A stretch of DNA of 64,000 nt from an uncultured Maribacter sp. (GCF_947495965.1 NZ_CANMBB010000002.1:124001-188000); one strand, 5' to 3'; counted from the stretch's first letter, positions 53,669-62,735 are shown. Program-made: numbers and translations. The notes: generated from the letters alone by a model not told the origin.

Positions 53669-54369
53669 TATAGTATTTCTTCATTAAACTTATAACCAAC
53701 ACCCCAAGTAGTTAATATATAAGTAGGGTTAGTCATATCCGATTCAATTTTAGCTCTTAATCTATTTATATGAGAATTTACAGTATGCTCATAACCTTCA
53801 AAATTGTATCCCCAAATTAAATTTAGCAATTCGGTTCTAGAATAATTTCTACCAGGATTAGAGGCCATTAAAACCAATAATTCAAACTCTTTAGGAGATA
53901 ATTCAATTTTTTTATCTTCAATTAACACTTTTCTTTTATCAATATCAATTTGCATTGTATTTGCTGCAATTATTGAAGAATCTTCTTTTAAGTTTTCTGT
54001 AGTAGAAATAACGGTTCTTCTCATTACAGCTTTAACTCTTGCAAGGAGTTCTCTAATACTAAAAGGTTTTGTTATATAATCATCTGCACCAATTTCTAAA
54101 CCAAGTACTCTATCTATTTCTTCAGATTTTGCGGTTAGCATAATTACTGGAGTATTTTTAACTGCTCTAAGTTTTTTACAAATTTCTATGCCATCCATAC
54201 TAGGTAGTGTAAGGTCTAGTAGAATTAAATCATAATCGTTCTCCAACGCCATTTGTAAACCTATTGAGCCATCTGTAGCTTTAGAGGTTTCATAAATTAA
54301 ATCTGTAAGATGAATTTCTAGTAACTTTACTATTTCTAAATCATCTTCTATAAGTAATATTTTCTTCAT
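53668..54369 (-). CDS. OmpR/PhoB-family response regulator
   Basis: This 233-residue regulator has a receiver domain (1-~118; acidic E8-D9-D10, phospho-acceptor D52 in LLDLTLPSMDG, Lys in YITKPFS) and a winged-helix DNA-binding domain (about 135-230: IELSPKEFELLVLMASNPGRNYSRTELLNLIWGYNFEGYEHTVNSHINRLRAKIE). It is the first gene of the pair. Tandem GTATCACA repeats upstream are likely its own binding site. Confidence 0.94.
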   Translation of the reverse strand: MKKILLIEDDLEIVKLLEIHLTDLIYETSKATDGSIGLQMALENDYDLILLDLTLPSMDGIEICKKLRAVKNTPVIMLTAKSEEIDRVLGLEIGADDYITKPFSIRELLARVKAVMRRTVISTTENLKEDSSIIAANTMQIDIDKRKVLIEDKKIELSPKEFELLVLMASNPGRNYSRTELLNLIWGYNFEGYEHTVNSHINRLRAKIESDMTNPTYILTTWGVGYKFNEEIL

Positions 54370-54397
54370 AATTGGTTGTTACGAAATAAACAAAAAA

Positions 54398-54416
54398 GTA
54401 TCACATGAGTATCACA
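54398..54416. promoter_or_regulatory. tandem GTATCACA repeat, 11-base period
   Basis: GTATCACA occurs at 54398-54405 and 54409-54416. The 11-base period is the arrangement recognised by OmpR-family dimers. The regulator gene starts 28 bases to the left, so autoregulation is likely. Confidence 0.6.
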
Positions 54417-54497
54417 GTGTCTAAAAACTCCTATTATACACTCTATTTCTACTGTAACACTGCTTTATAAGGCTATTAACACAGTTTTAAGCCGAAA

Positions 54498-54523
54498 GAT
54501 ATTTGTAAAACTTACAAAATATC
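54498..54523. promoter_or_regulatory. palindrome GATATTTGTAA-aac-TTACAAAATATC
   Basis: The arms match apart from one extra A (54498-54508, 54512-54523). It lies in the divergent gap 80 bases before the lipoprotein gene, with no T-run, so an operator is the likely reading. Confidence 0.45.
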
Positions 54524-54603
54524 ACCAAAAGTTTATACTTCTGTGATATCTCTGTTATGTTGTCTCAGTTAATTTGTCCTGTAATCATAAAACAATTAAA
54601 AAA

Positions 54604-55485
54604 ATGAAAAATTTTAAATTAACTAATGTAATACTACTTGCTTTAGTAGTATTTGTATCCTCATGTAGTAGTGATGATTTAGATGATAGTCCTAAATCTA
54701 CTGCTTTAACTTTAGATATTAATGGTTTAGATAACCTAGGTTCAGATTATTTGTATGAAGGGTGGATTATTGTAAATGGTGCTCCTGTATCTACAGGTAC
54801 TTTTTCTGTGGATGATAATCATAATTTATCACAGTCTAGCTTTACTTTAGATGCTGAAGTACTCGCCAGTGCAACAAAATTTGTATTATCTGTTGAGCCA
54901 AATCCAGACCCATCTCCTGCACCTGCAGACACAAAGATATTTGTTGGAGATTTTAGTGGTAATTCTGCTAGCTTAACTACAGGTACTGTTGCACCTTCTT
55001 TTGATGCTATTGACGGAAAATTTATTATTGCTGCTCCTACAGGTACTGGTGCAGAGGAAGAAAAATATAGTGGTGTTTGGTTTTTAGATAATAGTTCTGG
55101 AAGCGCTGTAGCAGGATTAGAATTACCAACATTAGAAGCTGGATGGAAATATGAAGGATGGGTAGTTATAGATGGTGTGCCATTATCTACAGGTACTTTT
55201 ACTTCTGTAATCGGTGCAGACGAAGGTAGTCCGTTTAGTGGAGCAAATCCAGGCCCTCCATTTCCAGGAGAAGATTTTTTAGTAAATGCTCCTGATGGCC
55301 TAACTTTCCCTACGGATGTTAGAGGCAAAGTAGCTGTAATAAGTATAGAACCTTATCCAGATAATAGTCCTGCTCCATTTACTCTTAAACCATTATTTGG
55401 TATGATCCCTTCTGATGCTATGGGAGTACAACAAATTGGAGATTATGTTACAGAAAGTTTCCCTACTGGTACGGTTACTAGGTAA
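54604..55485 (+). CDS. lipoprotein with two tandem anti-sigma-K-like domains
   Basis: This 293-residue protein has a lipoprotein signal (VVFVSSC, cysteine 21) and two similar halves. The first (about 35-150) has YEGWIIVNGAPVSTGTF and LSVEPNPDPSPAPADTKIFVGDF; the second (about 165-290) has YEGWVVIDGVPLSTGTF and ISIEPYPDNSPAPFTLKPLFGMI. The pattern resembles the C-terminal domain of RskA-type anti-sigma proteins, here extracytoplasmic and with no transmembrane or sigma-binding part. The start ATG 54604 precedes the signal; an upstream in-frame ATG at 54574 is less likely. It is divergent from the two-component pair. Confidence 0.72.
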   Translation: MKNFKLTNVILLALVVFVSSCSSDDLDDSPKSTALTLDINGLDNLGSDYLYEGWIIVNGAPVSTGTFSVDDNHNLSQSSFTLDAEVLASATKFVLSVEPNPDPSPAPADTKIFVGDFSGNSASLTTGTVAPSFDAIDGKFIIAAPTGTGAEEEKYSGVWFLDNSSGSAVAGLELPTLEAGWKYEGWVVIDGVPLSTGTFTSVIGADEGSPFSGANPGPPFPGEDFLVNAPDGLTFPTDVRGKVAVISIEPYPDNSPAPFTLKPLFGMIPSDAMGVQQIGDYVTESFPTGTVTR

Positions 55486-55507
55486 GTAATATTTTAGAAA
55501 AAAAGAG

Positions 55508-55545
55508 AGCCCTTAAGATAAAACTATCTCAAGGGCTTTTTGCCA
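55508..55545. terminator. intrinsic terminator
   Basis: AGCCCTTAAGATA / TATCTCAAGGGCT pairs with one mismatch and is followed by TTTTT, after the lipoprotein gene and before a convergent gene. Confidence 0.85.
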
Positions 55546-55564
55546 TAACGTAGAATATTTTAAT

Positions 55565-56047
55565 TTATTCCCAAGAATCTATTTGTTCATTTAGTATATC
55601 CACATTATATGGGCCAACATGTTTCTTACGATACAAAAAGCTTAAAAAAGTTAGTCCAACTAAAACTACATATAGTAAAATAATTAGTATTCCCATTGGG
55701 AAAAAGGTACTTGGTATTTGATGATTATCAAACTCAGTGTAGGTGGATAAAGTGTATATAGTGTCAAATAATTTAAAAATATAAACAACTAATACAATGT
55801 AGAGTGCATATTCTACATTCCGCATTGGGGAATCACTTATTTCCCCTTCTTTTATTTTAAACCACAATACATAAAGGAAAATAAAGTGGATAATAGAAAA
55901 AATTGGTAGTATATAATTATCATATTTAAAAAAGTAAAACTTATTTGTATATAAGCCATAAAAACTTAAGATAATTAATATGGAAAGTATAATCGTAGTA
56001 ATAATAACACTTCTCTTCCAAGGAAGAAACTTAGATAGTAATTGCAT
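55565..56047 (-). CDS. four-helix integral membrane protein, unknown
   Basis: The 160-residue product has four hydrophobic segments (about 13-31, 44-63, 79-98, 117-138) and a polar C-terminus (YRKKHVGPYNVDILNEQIDSWE). No motif or family is recognised. It follows the next minus-strand gene after 178 bases and is probably a separate transcript. Confidence 0.65.
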   Translation of the reverse strand: MQLLSKFLPWKRSVIITTIILSILIILSFYGLYTNKFYFFKYDNYILPIFSIIHFIFLYVLWFKIKEGEISDSPMRNVEYALYIVLVVYIFKLFDTIYTLSTYTEFDNHQIPSTFFPMGILIILLYVVLVGLTFLSFLYRKKHVGPYNVDILNEQIDSWE

Positions 56048-56225
56048 ATTGGAAAATAATTTTGAGTCTTTGGGGAACTCGTATTAAAATTTTAAAACGG
56101 AACTCATTTTTGTTTATTTTAAAAAATCGATGAACAACATCTAATGTTGAGAAACACTAAAAAATTGTTGTGAAAATTTAGTTAATAATCCTGTTTTTAT
56201 AATTTAGACGCTTTCTTTGAGGTTA

Positions 56226-56660
56226 TTATGCAATCCATTTTCTGTCTAAAGATTTTCTGGCAAAGAAAACCAAAGCTATGGCTATTATAATCACCATAAT
56301 TGGCATTATCATGGCACCAGGTCCATATACTTCAAAAGAATTTGTCATAAAAAAAGAATGTCCCATTTGTGCAAGTACACCAATTAAAGAAATTAATAAA
56401 ATTGGTTTTGCCCATTTTTTTCTCAATAAAAGTGCAATACAGCCTAATGTTCCTCCCCAAACTGCAATTGCAAATGCTGCTGTAACCCATGATGGTTGTG
56501 ATTCATACAATAACCTTTCTGCCTGAGATAATTTTTCTAAATCTTCTATACTCATATACGCGTGTTGCAAATATGCCCCAACACCTGCAAGATTCCATAA
56601 TAATGCAAGCCCACTAACCATCCAGAACCATACTGGTGCTTTTTCTTTAATTGTTGTCAT
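56226..56660 (-). CDS. four-helix membrane protein, conserved in Bacteroidota
   Basis: This 144-residue protein has four transmembrane helices (about 10-30, 58-80, 84-106, 114-134) and a hydrophilic loop (about 33-56, MSIEDLEKLSQAERLLYESQPSW). Related proteins are often labelled sugar transporter in databases, from memory, without experimental basis. It is divergent from truA with a 76-base gap. Confidence 0.7.
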   Translation of the reverse strand: MTTIKEKAPVWFWMVSGLALLWNLAGVGAYLQHAYMSIEDLEKLSQAERLLYESQPSWVTAAFAIAVWGGTLGCIALLLRKKWAKPILLISLIGVLAQMGHSFFMTNSFEVYGPGAMIMPIMVIIIAIALVFFARKSLDRKWIA

Positions 56661-56736
56661 AATATTATTTTAGTTGGTTAAAGTTCTTCTTAAATTACAA
56701 AAAAATTATAAGTTTAAATTTTATGATTTTAAATTA

Positions 56737-57522
56737 ATGCAAAAAAAGAAATATTATTATTTGGTAAGATTGCAATATTTGGGCTTTAGATTTAGTGGTT
56801 GGCAAAAACAACCTGGCCAAAAAACTATTGAAGGAATGCTCACTAAAACTTTAAAATATATTTTACCAGAAACCACTTTTAAGATACTAGGAGCCGGGAG
56901 GACAGATGCAAAAGTATCAGCTCTTGATGCTGCTTTTGAATTGTTTTTAACAGATAAATCAATAGAAGATTTAAATATTTTTATTACACTTTTTAATAAA
57001 AACTTGCCATCTGATATTCGAGTACTAGATATAGAAGAAACTACCAAAGAGTTTAATATAATACAGCATAGTAAATTAAAAGAATATGTTTATTTATTTT
57101 CTTTTGGAGAAAAAAACCATCCTTTTTGTGCTCCTTATTTAACAAACATACAAGAAAAATTAGATTTAGATGTAATGAAAGAAGCTGCATCCTGCTTTGT
57201 AGGAGAGCATGATTTTTCAAGTTTTACTGCTAGATTACAAGAGAATACAAAAGTCAAAAGAGAAGTTGTCTCTTCTTATATTACAGAAAACACCTTATTA
57301 TCAGCAAATTTTTTTCCTAAAAAATCTTATGCCTTTCATGTTAAAGGAAAGGGGTTTATTAGATATCAAATTAGAATGATGATGGGAGCATTACTACAAG
57401 TAGGAAAAAGGGAGTTTTCTATAGAACAACTTAAGGCTAGTTTAACTTCTGAAGATACCACACTATTAAAACATGTTGCTCCTGGTTCTGGTTTATTATT
57501 AAATAATTTGACATTCAATTAA
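56737..57522 (+). CDS. truA: tRNA pseudouridine(38-40) synthase
   Basis: TruA converts U38-40 of tRNA anticodon arms to pseudouridine. The 261-residue protein has the catalytic motif GAGRTDAKVSA (Asp near residue 54) after FSGWQKQPGQKTIEGML, and the C-terminal GKGFIRYQIRMMMGALLQVGK. The frame is open upstream, but ATG 56737 precedes the conserved YLVRLQYLGFRFSGW start, so it is chosen. It is followed eight bases later by the hydrolase gene. Confidence 0.9.
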   Translation: MQKKKYYYLVRLQYLGFRFSGWQKQPGQKTIEGMLTKTLKYILPETTFKILGAGRTDAKVSALDAAFELFLTDKSIEDLNIFITLFNKNLPSDIRVLDIEETTKEFNIIQHSKLKEYVYLFSFGEKNHPFCAPYLTNIQEKLDLDVMKEAASCFVGEHDFSSFTARLQENTKVKREVVSSYITENTLLSANFFPKKSYAFHVKGKGFIRYQIRMMMGALLQVGKREFSIEQLKASLTSEDTTLLKHVAPGSGLLLNNLTFN

Positions 57523-57529
57523 AATATAT

Positions 57530-58327
57530 ATGAAAAGATTAAAAAAAATACTACTTATTATTGGTGTATTATACATTGCAATTACTGCCTTAGCTTATTA
57601 TAACCAGGATAAACTTGTTTTTATGCCTTCTAAAATGCCAATGAATCATGTTTATGATTTTTGCCAACCTTTTCAAGAGTTTTGGTTAAATGCGGATGAT
57701 GGAGGGAAAATAAACGGTATACATATAAAAAATAATTCTACTAAAGGGGTTGTTCTTTATTTTCATGGGAATTCTGGAAATTTATCTCATTTATCCCATG
57801 TTGCAAATATGATTTCTAAAAAGGAGTATGATATTATTATGATAGATTACAGAACTTTTGGAAAAAGTAGTGGTGCTTTAACAGAAAAAGCAATTTACAC
57901 AGACTCTGATATGGTTTATAAGTATGCATTAGAAAGGTATTCTGAAGATAAAATTATTCTATATGGTAGGTCTTTTGGTACTGGAGTAGCTTCTGCATTA
58001 GCATCCAAAAATAAACCTTGTAAACTAATCTTAGAATCTCCTTTTTACAGTGCTGTTAGTTTAGGGCAACATAGATTTCCTTTTTTACCAATAAATTGGT
58101 TATCTAATTTTAGATTTCCATCTAATGAATATATTAAAGAGAGTTCTTGCCCTATTTTTATTTTCCATGGAAAAGATGATCGTGTTATTCCTTTTTCTTC
58201 CAGTAAAAAATTATTTGATGAAATTAAAGGGAATAACAAAAAGTTTTATGCCATAGAAAATGCAGGTCATAATTATTTGCAAGATTATGAAACCTTTAAA
58301 ATGGGATTAGCAGAAGCTTTACCATAA
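57530..58327 (+). CDS. membrane-anchored alpha/beta hydrolase
   Basis: This 265-residue protein has an N-terminal transmembrane anchor (about 6-22), then an alpha/beta-hydrolase domain. It has the oxyanion HGNSGNLS (about 73-80), the nucleophile elbow GRSFGTG (Ser near 145), the acid Asp in FHGKDDRVIPF (about 213) and the catalytic His in AGHNYLQ (about 245). It matches the ABHD13/YqkD-type serine hydrolases (unknown lipid or peptide substrate). It is convergent with cysM. Confidence 0.85.
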   Translation: MKRLKKILLIIGVLYIAITALAYYNQDKLVFMPSKMPMNHVYDFCQPFQEFWLNADDGGKINGIHIKNNSTKGVVLYFHGNSGNLSHLSHVANMISKKEYDIIMIDYRTFGKSSGALTEKAIYTDSDMVYKYALERYSEDKIILYGRSFGTGVASALASKNKPCKLILESPFYSAVSLGQHRFPFLPINWLSNFRFPSNEYIKESSCPIFIFHGKDDRVIPFSSSKKLFDEIKGNNKKFYAIENAGHNYLQDYETFKMGLAEALP

Positions 58328-58329
58328 AA

Positions 58330-59214
58330 TTATCCAAATATATCTGAAGATAAATACCTGTCTCCACGATCACAAACAATAGATACAATTACACCTTTTT
58401 CTAAAGTAGTTGCTAATTGTATTGCCGCATATGCAGCACCGCCACTACTAACACCAGAAAAAATACCTTCTTCTTTTGCTAGCTTAATTGTGGTTTGTGT
58501 AGCTTGTTCTTGATTAACTTCCATAACCTTATCTACTTTGGAAGCATCAAATATTTTTGGTAAATATTCTTTTGGCCATTTACGTATTCCAGGAATTTTG
58601 GCTCCGTCCATAGGTTGCACTCCTACTATTTGTACGTTTGGATTTTGTTCTTTTAAATAAGTAGAAGTTCCCATAATGGTTCCTGTTGTACCCATAGCAG
58701 AAACAAAATGTGTTATTTCTCCCTTAGTATCTCGCCAAATTTCTGGGCCTGTAGTTTTATAGTGTGCTTTCCAGTTATCATTATTTGCAAATTGGTTTAG
58801 CATTACATACCCATCATTTGCAACTTTGGCATCTGCATAATCTCTTGCTCCTTCAATACCAACATCTGCACTAGTTAGTGTAACCTTTGCTCCATATGCA
58901 CGCATGGTTTGTACTCTTTCTTTAGTAGAGTTTTCTGGCATTACTAATTCCATATCTAAACCATAAATACCAGCGATCATAGCTAACGCTATTCCGGTAT
59001 TTCCGCTTGTAGCTTCAATTAATTTATCTTCCTTTTTTATAGCACCAGTATCTAACCCATTTTTTATCATATTATAAGCAGCACGGTCTTTTACACTACC
59101 TCCAGGGTTATGGCCTTCTAGCTTAAAAAATAATTTAACATTAGGATTTTGATTAAGAACTCTAGCTTCTACTAATGGTGTATTACCAATTAAATCAAGT
59201 ATCGTTTTAGACAT
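58330..59214 (-). CDS. cysM: cysteine synthase (CysM/CysK family)
   Basis: The enzyme makes cysteine from O-acetylserine and sulphide (or thiosulphate). This 294-residue fold-type II PLP enzyme has the Schiff-base lysine in PGGSVKDRAA (Lys42), the substrate loop EATSGNTGIALA (about 68-79), and GTTGTIMGTSTYLKEQNP (about 175-192). The short length and lack of a C-terminal regulatory part favour CysM, but thiosulphate use is not shown by sequence. It overlaps cysE by eight bases. Confidence 0.9.
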   Translation of the reverse strand: MSKTILDLIGNTPLVEARVLNQNPNVKLFFKLEGHNPGGSVKDRAAYNMIKNGLDTGAIKKEDKLIEATSGNTGIALAMIAGIYGLDMELVMPENSTKERVQTMRAYGAKVTLTSADVGIEGARDYADAKVANDGYVMLNQFANNDNWKAHYKTTGPEIWRDTKGEITHFVSAMGTTGTIMGTSTYLKEQNPNVQIVGVQPMDGAKIPGIRKWPKEYLPKIFDASKVDKVMEVNQEQATQTTIKLAKEEGIFSGVSSGGAAYAAIQLATTLEKGVIVSIVCDRGDRYLSSDIFG

Positions 59215-60004
59215 TTGGAAGTGTTTTAATTTTAATTTCTGGGGTATGATAAACGGTTGAATTTTCTGGGACAGTTTCGGTTATCCATGCGTTACCACCA
59301 ATTATACTATTCTTTCCAATAGTAGTATTACCACCTAAAATAGTTGCATTGGCATAAATAGTCACATTATCTTCAATAGTAGGGTGTCTTTTTGTTTTTT
59401 GTAAATTCTTTGCTACATACAACCCACCCAAAGTTACCCCTTGGTAAATTTTAACATGATTCTTAATTATCGCGGTTTCTCCAATAACAATTCCTGTTCC
59501 ATGATCTATATGAAAAGCGTCTCCAATAATTGCACCTGGGTTTATATCTACGCCAGTTTGTCTATGCGCATACTCTGTCATTAACCTTGGTACTAAAGGA
59601 AAGCCATCATTATATAATTCATGTGCTAATCTGTAAATAGCTATGGCATAAAATCCTGGATATGCCATATACACCTCTTCTATAGAAAGAGATGCGGGAT
59701 CGCATTCTACTGTAGCTTCGGCATCAATATTTAATTTTTCTAAAATTTTGGGTAATTTTTCTACATAATTTTCCCATACTTTTTTACATGGTTTTTTTAC
59801 TTCCCAACAAGCAAGATTTACTAAAACATCAAAATCTTCTTCTAGCTTTTTCAAATTTTCTTCTACCGGAGTATCAATATCAAAAAGAGTATAAAAAAGT
59901 CTATTTGTGAATTCTTCTACTTTTTCTTTTAATTGATATCTTAAGTTAGGTTGTTTCTTATGTTGAATTATTTTATTAATTACGGACTCTAGTTTCATAA
60001 ACAT
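59207..60004 (-). CDS. cysE: serine O-acetyltransferase (EpsC-type)
   Basis: CysE acetylates serine, feeding cysM next to it. The 265-residue protein has an N-terminal helical domain (about 1-135) and a C-terminal left-handed beta-helix (about 150-260) with the catalytic pattern HRQTGVDINPGAIIGDAFHIDHGTGIVIGETAIIKNHVKIYQGVTLGG. The last residues are not the Ile-terminal tail of enterobacterial CysE. It may start at ATG 60004 or 59998. A TAATTTTG lies upstream in the correct orientation. Confidence 0.9.
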   Translation of the reverse strand: MFMKLESVINKIIQHKKQPNLRYQLKEKVEEFTNRLFYTLFDIDTPVEENLKKLEEDFDVLVNLACWEVKKPCKKVWENYVEKLPKILEKLNIDAEATVECDPASLSIEEVYMAYPGFYAIAIYRLAHELYNDGFPLVPRLMTEYAHRQTGVDINPGAIIGDAFHIDHGTGIVIGETAIIKNHVKIYQGVTLGGLYVAKNLQKTKRHPTIEDNVTIYANATILGGNTTIGKNSIIGGNAWITETVPENSTVYHTPEIKIKTLPNV

Positions 60005-60093
60005 AGGATTAATACATCAAAATTAACCAAATATTAAAAAGTATAATATTCTAAATGGTTAACTTTAGCATAAAATAACAACACATAAGTCGA

Positions 60094-60774
60094 ATGTTAG
60101 ATTCTAGGATTATAAAACCGGTTTTTAATTTTTTAAAAGAGTTAGAAGAAAACAATAATAGAGAGTGGTTTACAGAAAATAAAGAGGTTTTTAAAAAGCA
60201 CCAAACAACTATAAAGAATTTGGCTGCTGTAGTTATGGAAAACCTAAATAAACATGACGAAATTGAAAAATTAAAAGTTTTTAGAATCTATAGAGATGTA
60301 CGGTTTTCTAAAGACAAAACACCTTATAAATCTCATTTTTCTATTTCTTTTGCTAGGTCTGGTGCCAAATTAAGAGGTGGTTACTATTTGCAAATAAAAC
60401 CTGGAGATTCATTTGTTGCTACTGGTTTTTGGGACCCTAATCCAGCAGATTTACTACGTATAAGAAAAGAGTTTGCGTTAGATGCCACAGAAGTTAGAGA
60501 AATTATTGAAGCGCCTTCTTTTAAAGAAGTATGGGGAGATATTGTAGGTGATCAAGTGAAAACATCTCCAAAGGGTTTTGATAAAACACACCCAAACATT
60601 GATTTAATTAAAAGAAAGCAATACATTTTTATCAAGAAATTTTCTGATAAAGAAGTTCTATCAAAAGATTTTAGTATCATTATAGACAATTCTTTTAAAT
60701 CTATAAGACCCTTTTTTAATTTAATGAGTAGCATATTAACTACAAACTTAAATGGCGAATCTTTAGTGGATTAA
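60094..60774 (+). CDS. DUF2461/TIGR02453-family protein
   Basis: This 226-residue cytoplasmic protein has the DUF2461 pattern: FNFLKELEENNNREWFTENKE, RIYRDVRFSKDKTPYKSHFSISF (about 69-91), GGYYLQIKPGDSFVATGFWDP (about 100-120) and the basic C-terminal half. The family has no established activity. It has a TAACTTTA promoter-like octamer at 60060-60067 and overlaps the next (convergent) gene by 12 bases. Confidence 0.88.
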   Translation: MLDSRIIKPVFNFLKELEENNNREWFTENKEVFKKHQTTIKNLAAVVMENLNKHDEIEKLKVFRIYRDVRFSKDKTPYKSHFSISFARSGAKLRGGYYLQIKPGDSFVATGFWDPNPADLLRIRKEFALDATEVREIIEAPSFKEVWGDIVGDQVKTSPKGFDKTHPNIDLIKRKQYIFIKKFSDKEVLSKDFSIIIDNSFKSIRPFFNLMSSILTTNLNGESLVD

Positions 60775-61173
60775 CACCTTTTCCTCAAATACTTGTATTT
60801 GATCTTGTAGTCTTTTAATAACCAAATTCATCATGCGTTTATTTAATGCAGAAGAATCTTGTATATAAATAGTATATTCTTCTTCTGTAAAAGCACCTAT
60901 AATTATCCCCTTAAGAGAGTTTCTAAATTTTATGTCTTTTTGTATTGCATTTTCTATATATAGCAATCTTTTTTCTATAGAAAGTTCATGAAATTTATTT
61001 TTATGTTTAGTTATGTAGTTTTTAAATACAGCTATAAGTAAACCATTCTGAAACTTTAACACAGGCCGTAATGTTTCATTTTGGAATCTTTCATTAAGAC
61101 CCATGGTTTCATTTATTGCTGTTGTTGGTATATCTGGACGAATCTTTAAAAGGTATTGGGACCTATCTAACAT
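60763..61173 (-). CDS. conserved flavobacterial protein, unknown
   Basis: This 136-residue protein is mostly helical, with ERFQNETLRPVLKFQNGLLIAVFKNYI and IQKDIKFRNSLKGIIIGAFTEEEY, then a C-terminal helix (ALNKRMMNLVIKRLQDQIQVFE). It has no signal or membrane segment. Relatives are sometimes labelled glyoxalase, from memory, but no metal-binding motif of that family is visible. Its end overlaps the DUF2461 gene by 12 bases in convergent orientation. Confidence 0.72.
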   Translation of the reverse strand: MLDRSQYLLKIRPDIPTTAINETMGLNERFQNETLRPVLKFQNGLLIAVFKNYITKHKNKFHELSIEKRLLYIENAIQKDIKFRNSLKGIIIGAFTEEEYTIYIQDSSALNKRMMNLVIKRLQDQIQVFEEKVLIH

Positions 61174-61324
61174 AATAATCTTATGGTTTTTATAAAGGTA
61201 AAAGAAACCTTATCTTAAAAATCTTAAAATAAAATTAGTTTTTAACGTGGTTATGAACAAAACCACTATTTTTTTATTTTTATTATTTTAAAATATATTT
61301 TTAACATTATACTTTGTTATTCTT

Positions 61325-62221
61325 ATGAAATTTGGAAAAGTAGAACAACCCGAACTTATAGATTTTACATTACCAAAAGACCATTCTGGCACTAATCTTG
61401 TACTTTCAAAATCCGAAAAAAAAGTGCCAACTTCTATTTATGTAGGTTGTGCTAAATGGAATAAACAAGACTTAAAAAACTTTTACCCAAGAGGAACAAA
61501 AGAGGAGTTGGCCTATTATGCGTCTCAATTTAATAGTATAGAATTAAATGCTACATTTTACAGGATATTCCCTGCAGAACAGTATAAAAAATGGTATGAT
61601 AAGACCCCAGAAAATTTTAAGTTTTTTCCTAAAATAGTTCAAAATGTAAGTCATTTAAGAAGGCTTAATGATCAGGCTTATCCAATATTAGAAGAATATC
61701 TTAATGTAACTTCAAATTTAAAAGATAAGTTAGGAACTATGTTTTTACAATTGCATACTAACTTTGGGCCTAAAAATTGGGATAGAGTAGTGCGTTTTAT
61801 AGAATACTGGCCAAAAGAATTTCCTTTATCTATAGAATTTAGACACACAGATTGGTTTAATGATGCAGCAGTAGCTAATGAATTATATTCTTTATTAGAA
61901 GAGAATAACATAAGTAATACACTAGTAGATACTGCAGGAAGAAGAGATTTAATGCACATGAGACTTACAAAAGATGAGGCTTTTATAAGATATGTTGGTG
62001 CTAATCATAAAAGTGATTATACCAGATTAGATGAATGGATAACAAGATTAATAAAGTGGAAAGAGCAAGGATTAAATAACATTCATTTTTTTATTCATCA
62101 AAATTTAGAATTAGAGTCTCCGTTATTATCAGCCTATTTTATTACAGAATTAAATAAAAGAATGGGAAGTAATTTAATTATTCCAAAAACTATGAATATT
62201 TCTATTCCAAAGTTATTTTAG
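61325..62221 (+). CDS. DUF72-family protein
   Basis: This 298-residue protein is a TIM-barrel-like DUF72 member: YVGCAKWNKQDLKNFYPRGT (about 38-57), FNSIELNATFYRIFP, FKFFPKIVQNVSH, LGTMFLQLHTNFGP (about 138), FPLSIEFRHTDWF and FIRYVGANHKSDYTRLDEWI. Its activity is unknown; it is soluble. A divergent gap of 151 bases on the left holds promoters only. Confidence 0.87.
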   Translation: MKFGKVEQPELIDFTLPKDHSGTNLVLSKSEKKVPTSIYVGCAKWNKQDLKNFYPRGTKEELAYYASQFNSIELNATFYRIFPAEQYKKWYDKTPENFKFFPKIVQNVSHLRRLNDQAYPILEEYLNVTSNLKDKLGTMFLQLHTNFGPKNWDRVVRFIEYWPKEFPLSIEFRHTDWFNDAAVANELYSLLEENNISNTLVDTAGRRDLMHMRLTKDEAFIRYVGANHKSDYTRLDEWITRLIKWKEQGLNNIHFFIHQNLELESPLLSAYFITELNKRMGSNLIIPKTMNISIPKLF

Positions 62222-62265
62222 CATTTTATTCTTTTTTAATTTTATATAAAAAACATCTTTTAACT

Positions 62266-62658
62266 ATGAGGTTTCATACTAGAAAATGGGTAAAACCCGG
62301 AGATTTAAATGCTAATTCTACTTTATTTGGGGGTACAGTTTTAGCTTGGATAGATGAAGAATGTGCTTTATATGCAATTATTCAATTAGAAAATAAAAGA
62401 GTAGTAACAAAATATATGTCCGAAATTAATTTTATGAGTACTGCTGTTAAAGGTGATGTCATAGAAATTGGTATTGAAGTGGTAAAATTTGGAAAATCTT
62501 CACTTACTTTAAATTGTGAGGTTCGTAATAAAATGACCCATGAAACTATTGTTACCGTAGATAATATTATAATGGTAAATCTTGGTGAAAATGGAAAACC
62601 AAAACCACACGGAAAAACAAAAATAGAATATGTGAAAGATAGGTTAGCAGTAGAATAA
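62266..62658 (+). CDS. hotdog-fold acyl-CoA thioesterase (YciA-like)
   Basis: This 130-residue hotdog protein has the acyl-CoA thioesterase pattern: FHTRKWVKPGDLNANSTLFGGTVLAWIDEECAL (about 3-35, with the Asn and Asp active-site positions) and KYMSEINFMSTAVKGDVIEIGIEVVKFGKSSLTLNCEV. It hydrolyses acyl-CoA of unknown chain length. It ends in a terminator. Confidence 0.85.
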   Translation: MRFHTRKWVKPGDLNANSTLFGGTVLAWIDEECALYAIIQLENKRVVTKYMSEINFMSTAVKGDVIEIGIEVVKFGKSSLTLNCEVRNKMTHETIVTVDNIIMVNLGENGKPKPHGKTKIEYVKDRLAVE

Positions 62659-62700
62659 TTATAGCTAAAATATTCTTTTAAAAATTTAATTCTTCACTTT

Positions 62701-62735
62701 ATAAAGGCATATCTAATTATGCCTTTATTTTTTTA
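62701..62735 (+). terminator. intrinsic terminator
   Basis: ATAAAGGCATA / TATGCCTTTAT (62701-62711, 62718-62728) is an 11-base perfect stem followed by a run of T. Confidence 0.9.

Noticed and set aside
54819-55328. 169-codon open frame on the minus strand
   Set aside because: It is antisense to the duplicated lipoprotein gene, proline/alanine-rich without family pattern, and explained by that gene's codon usage.
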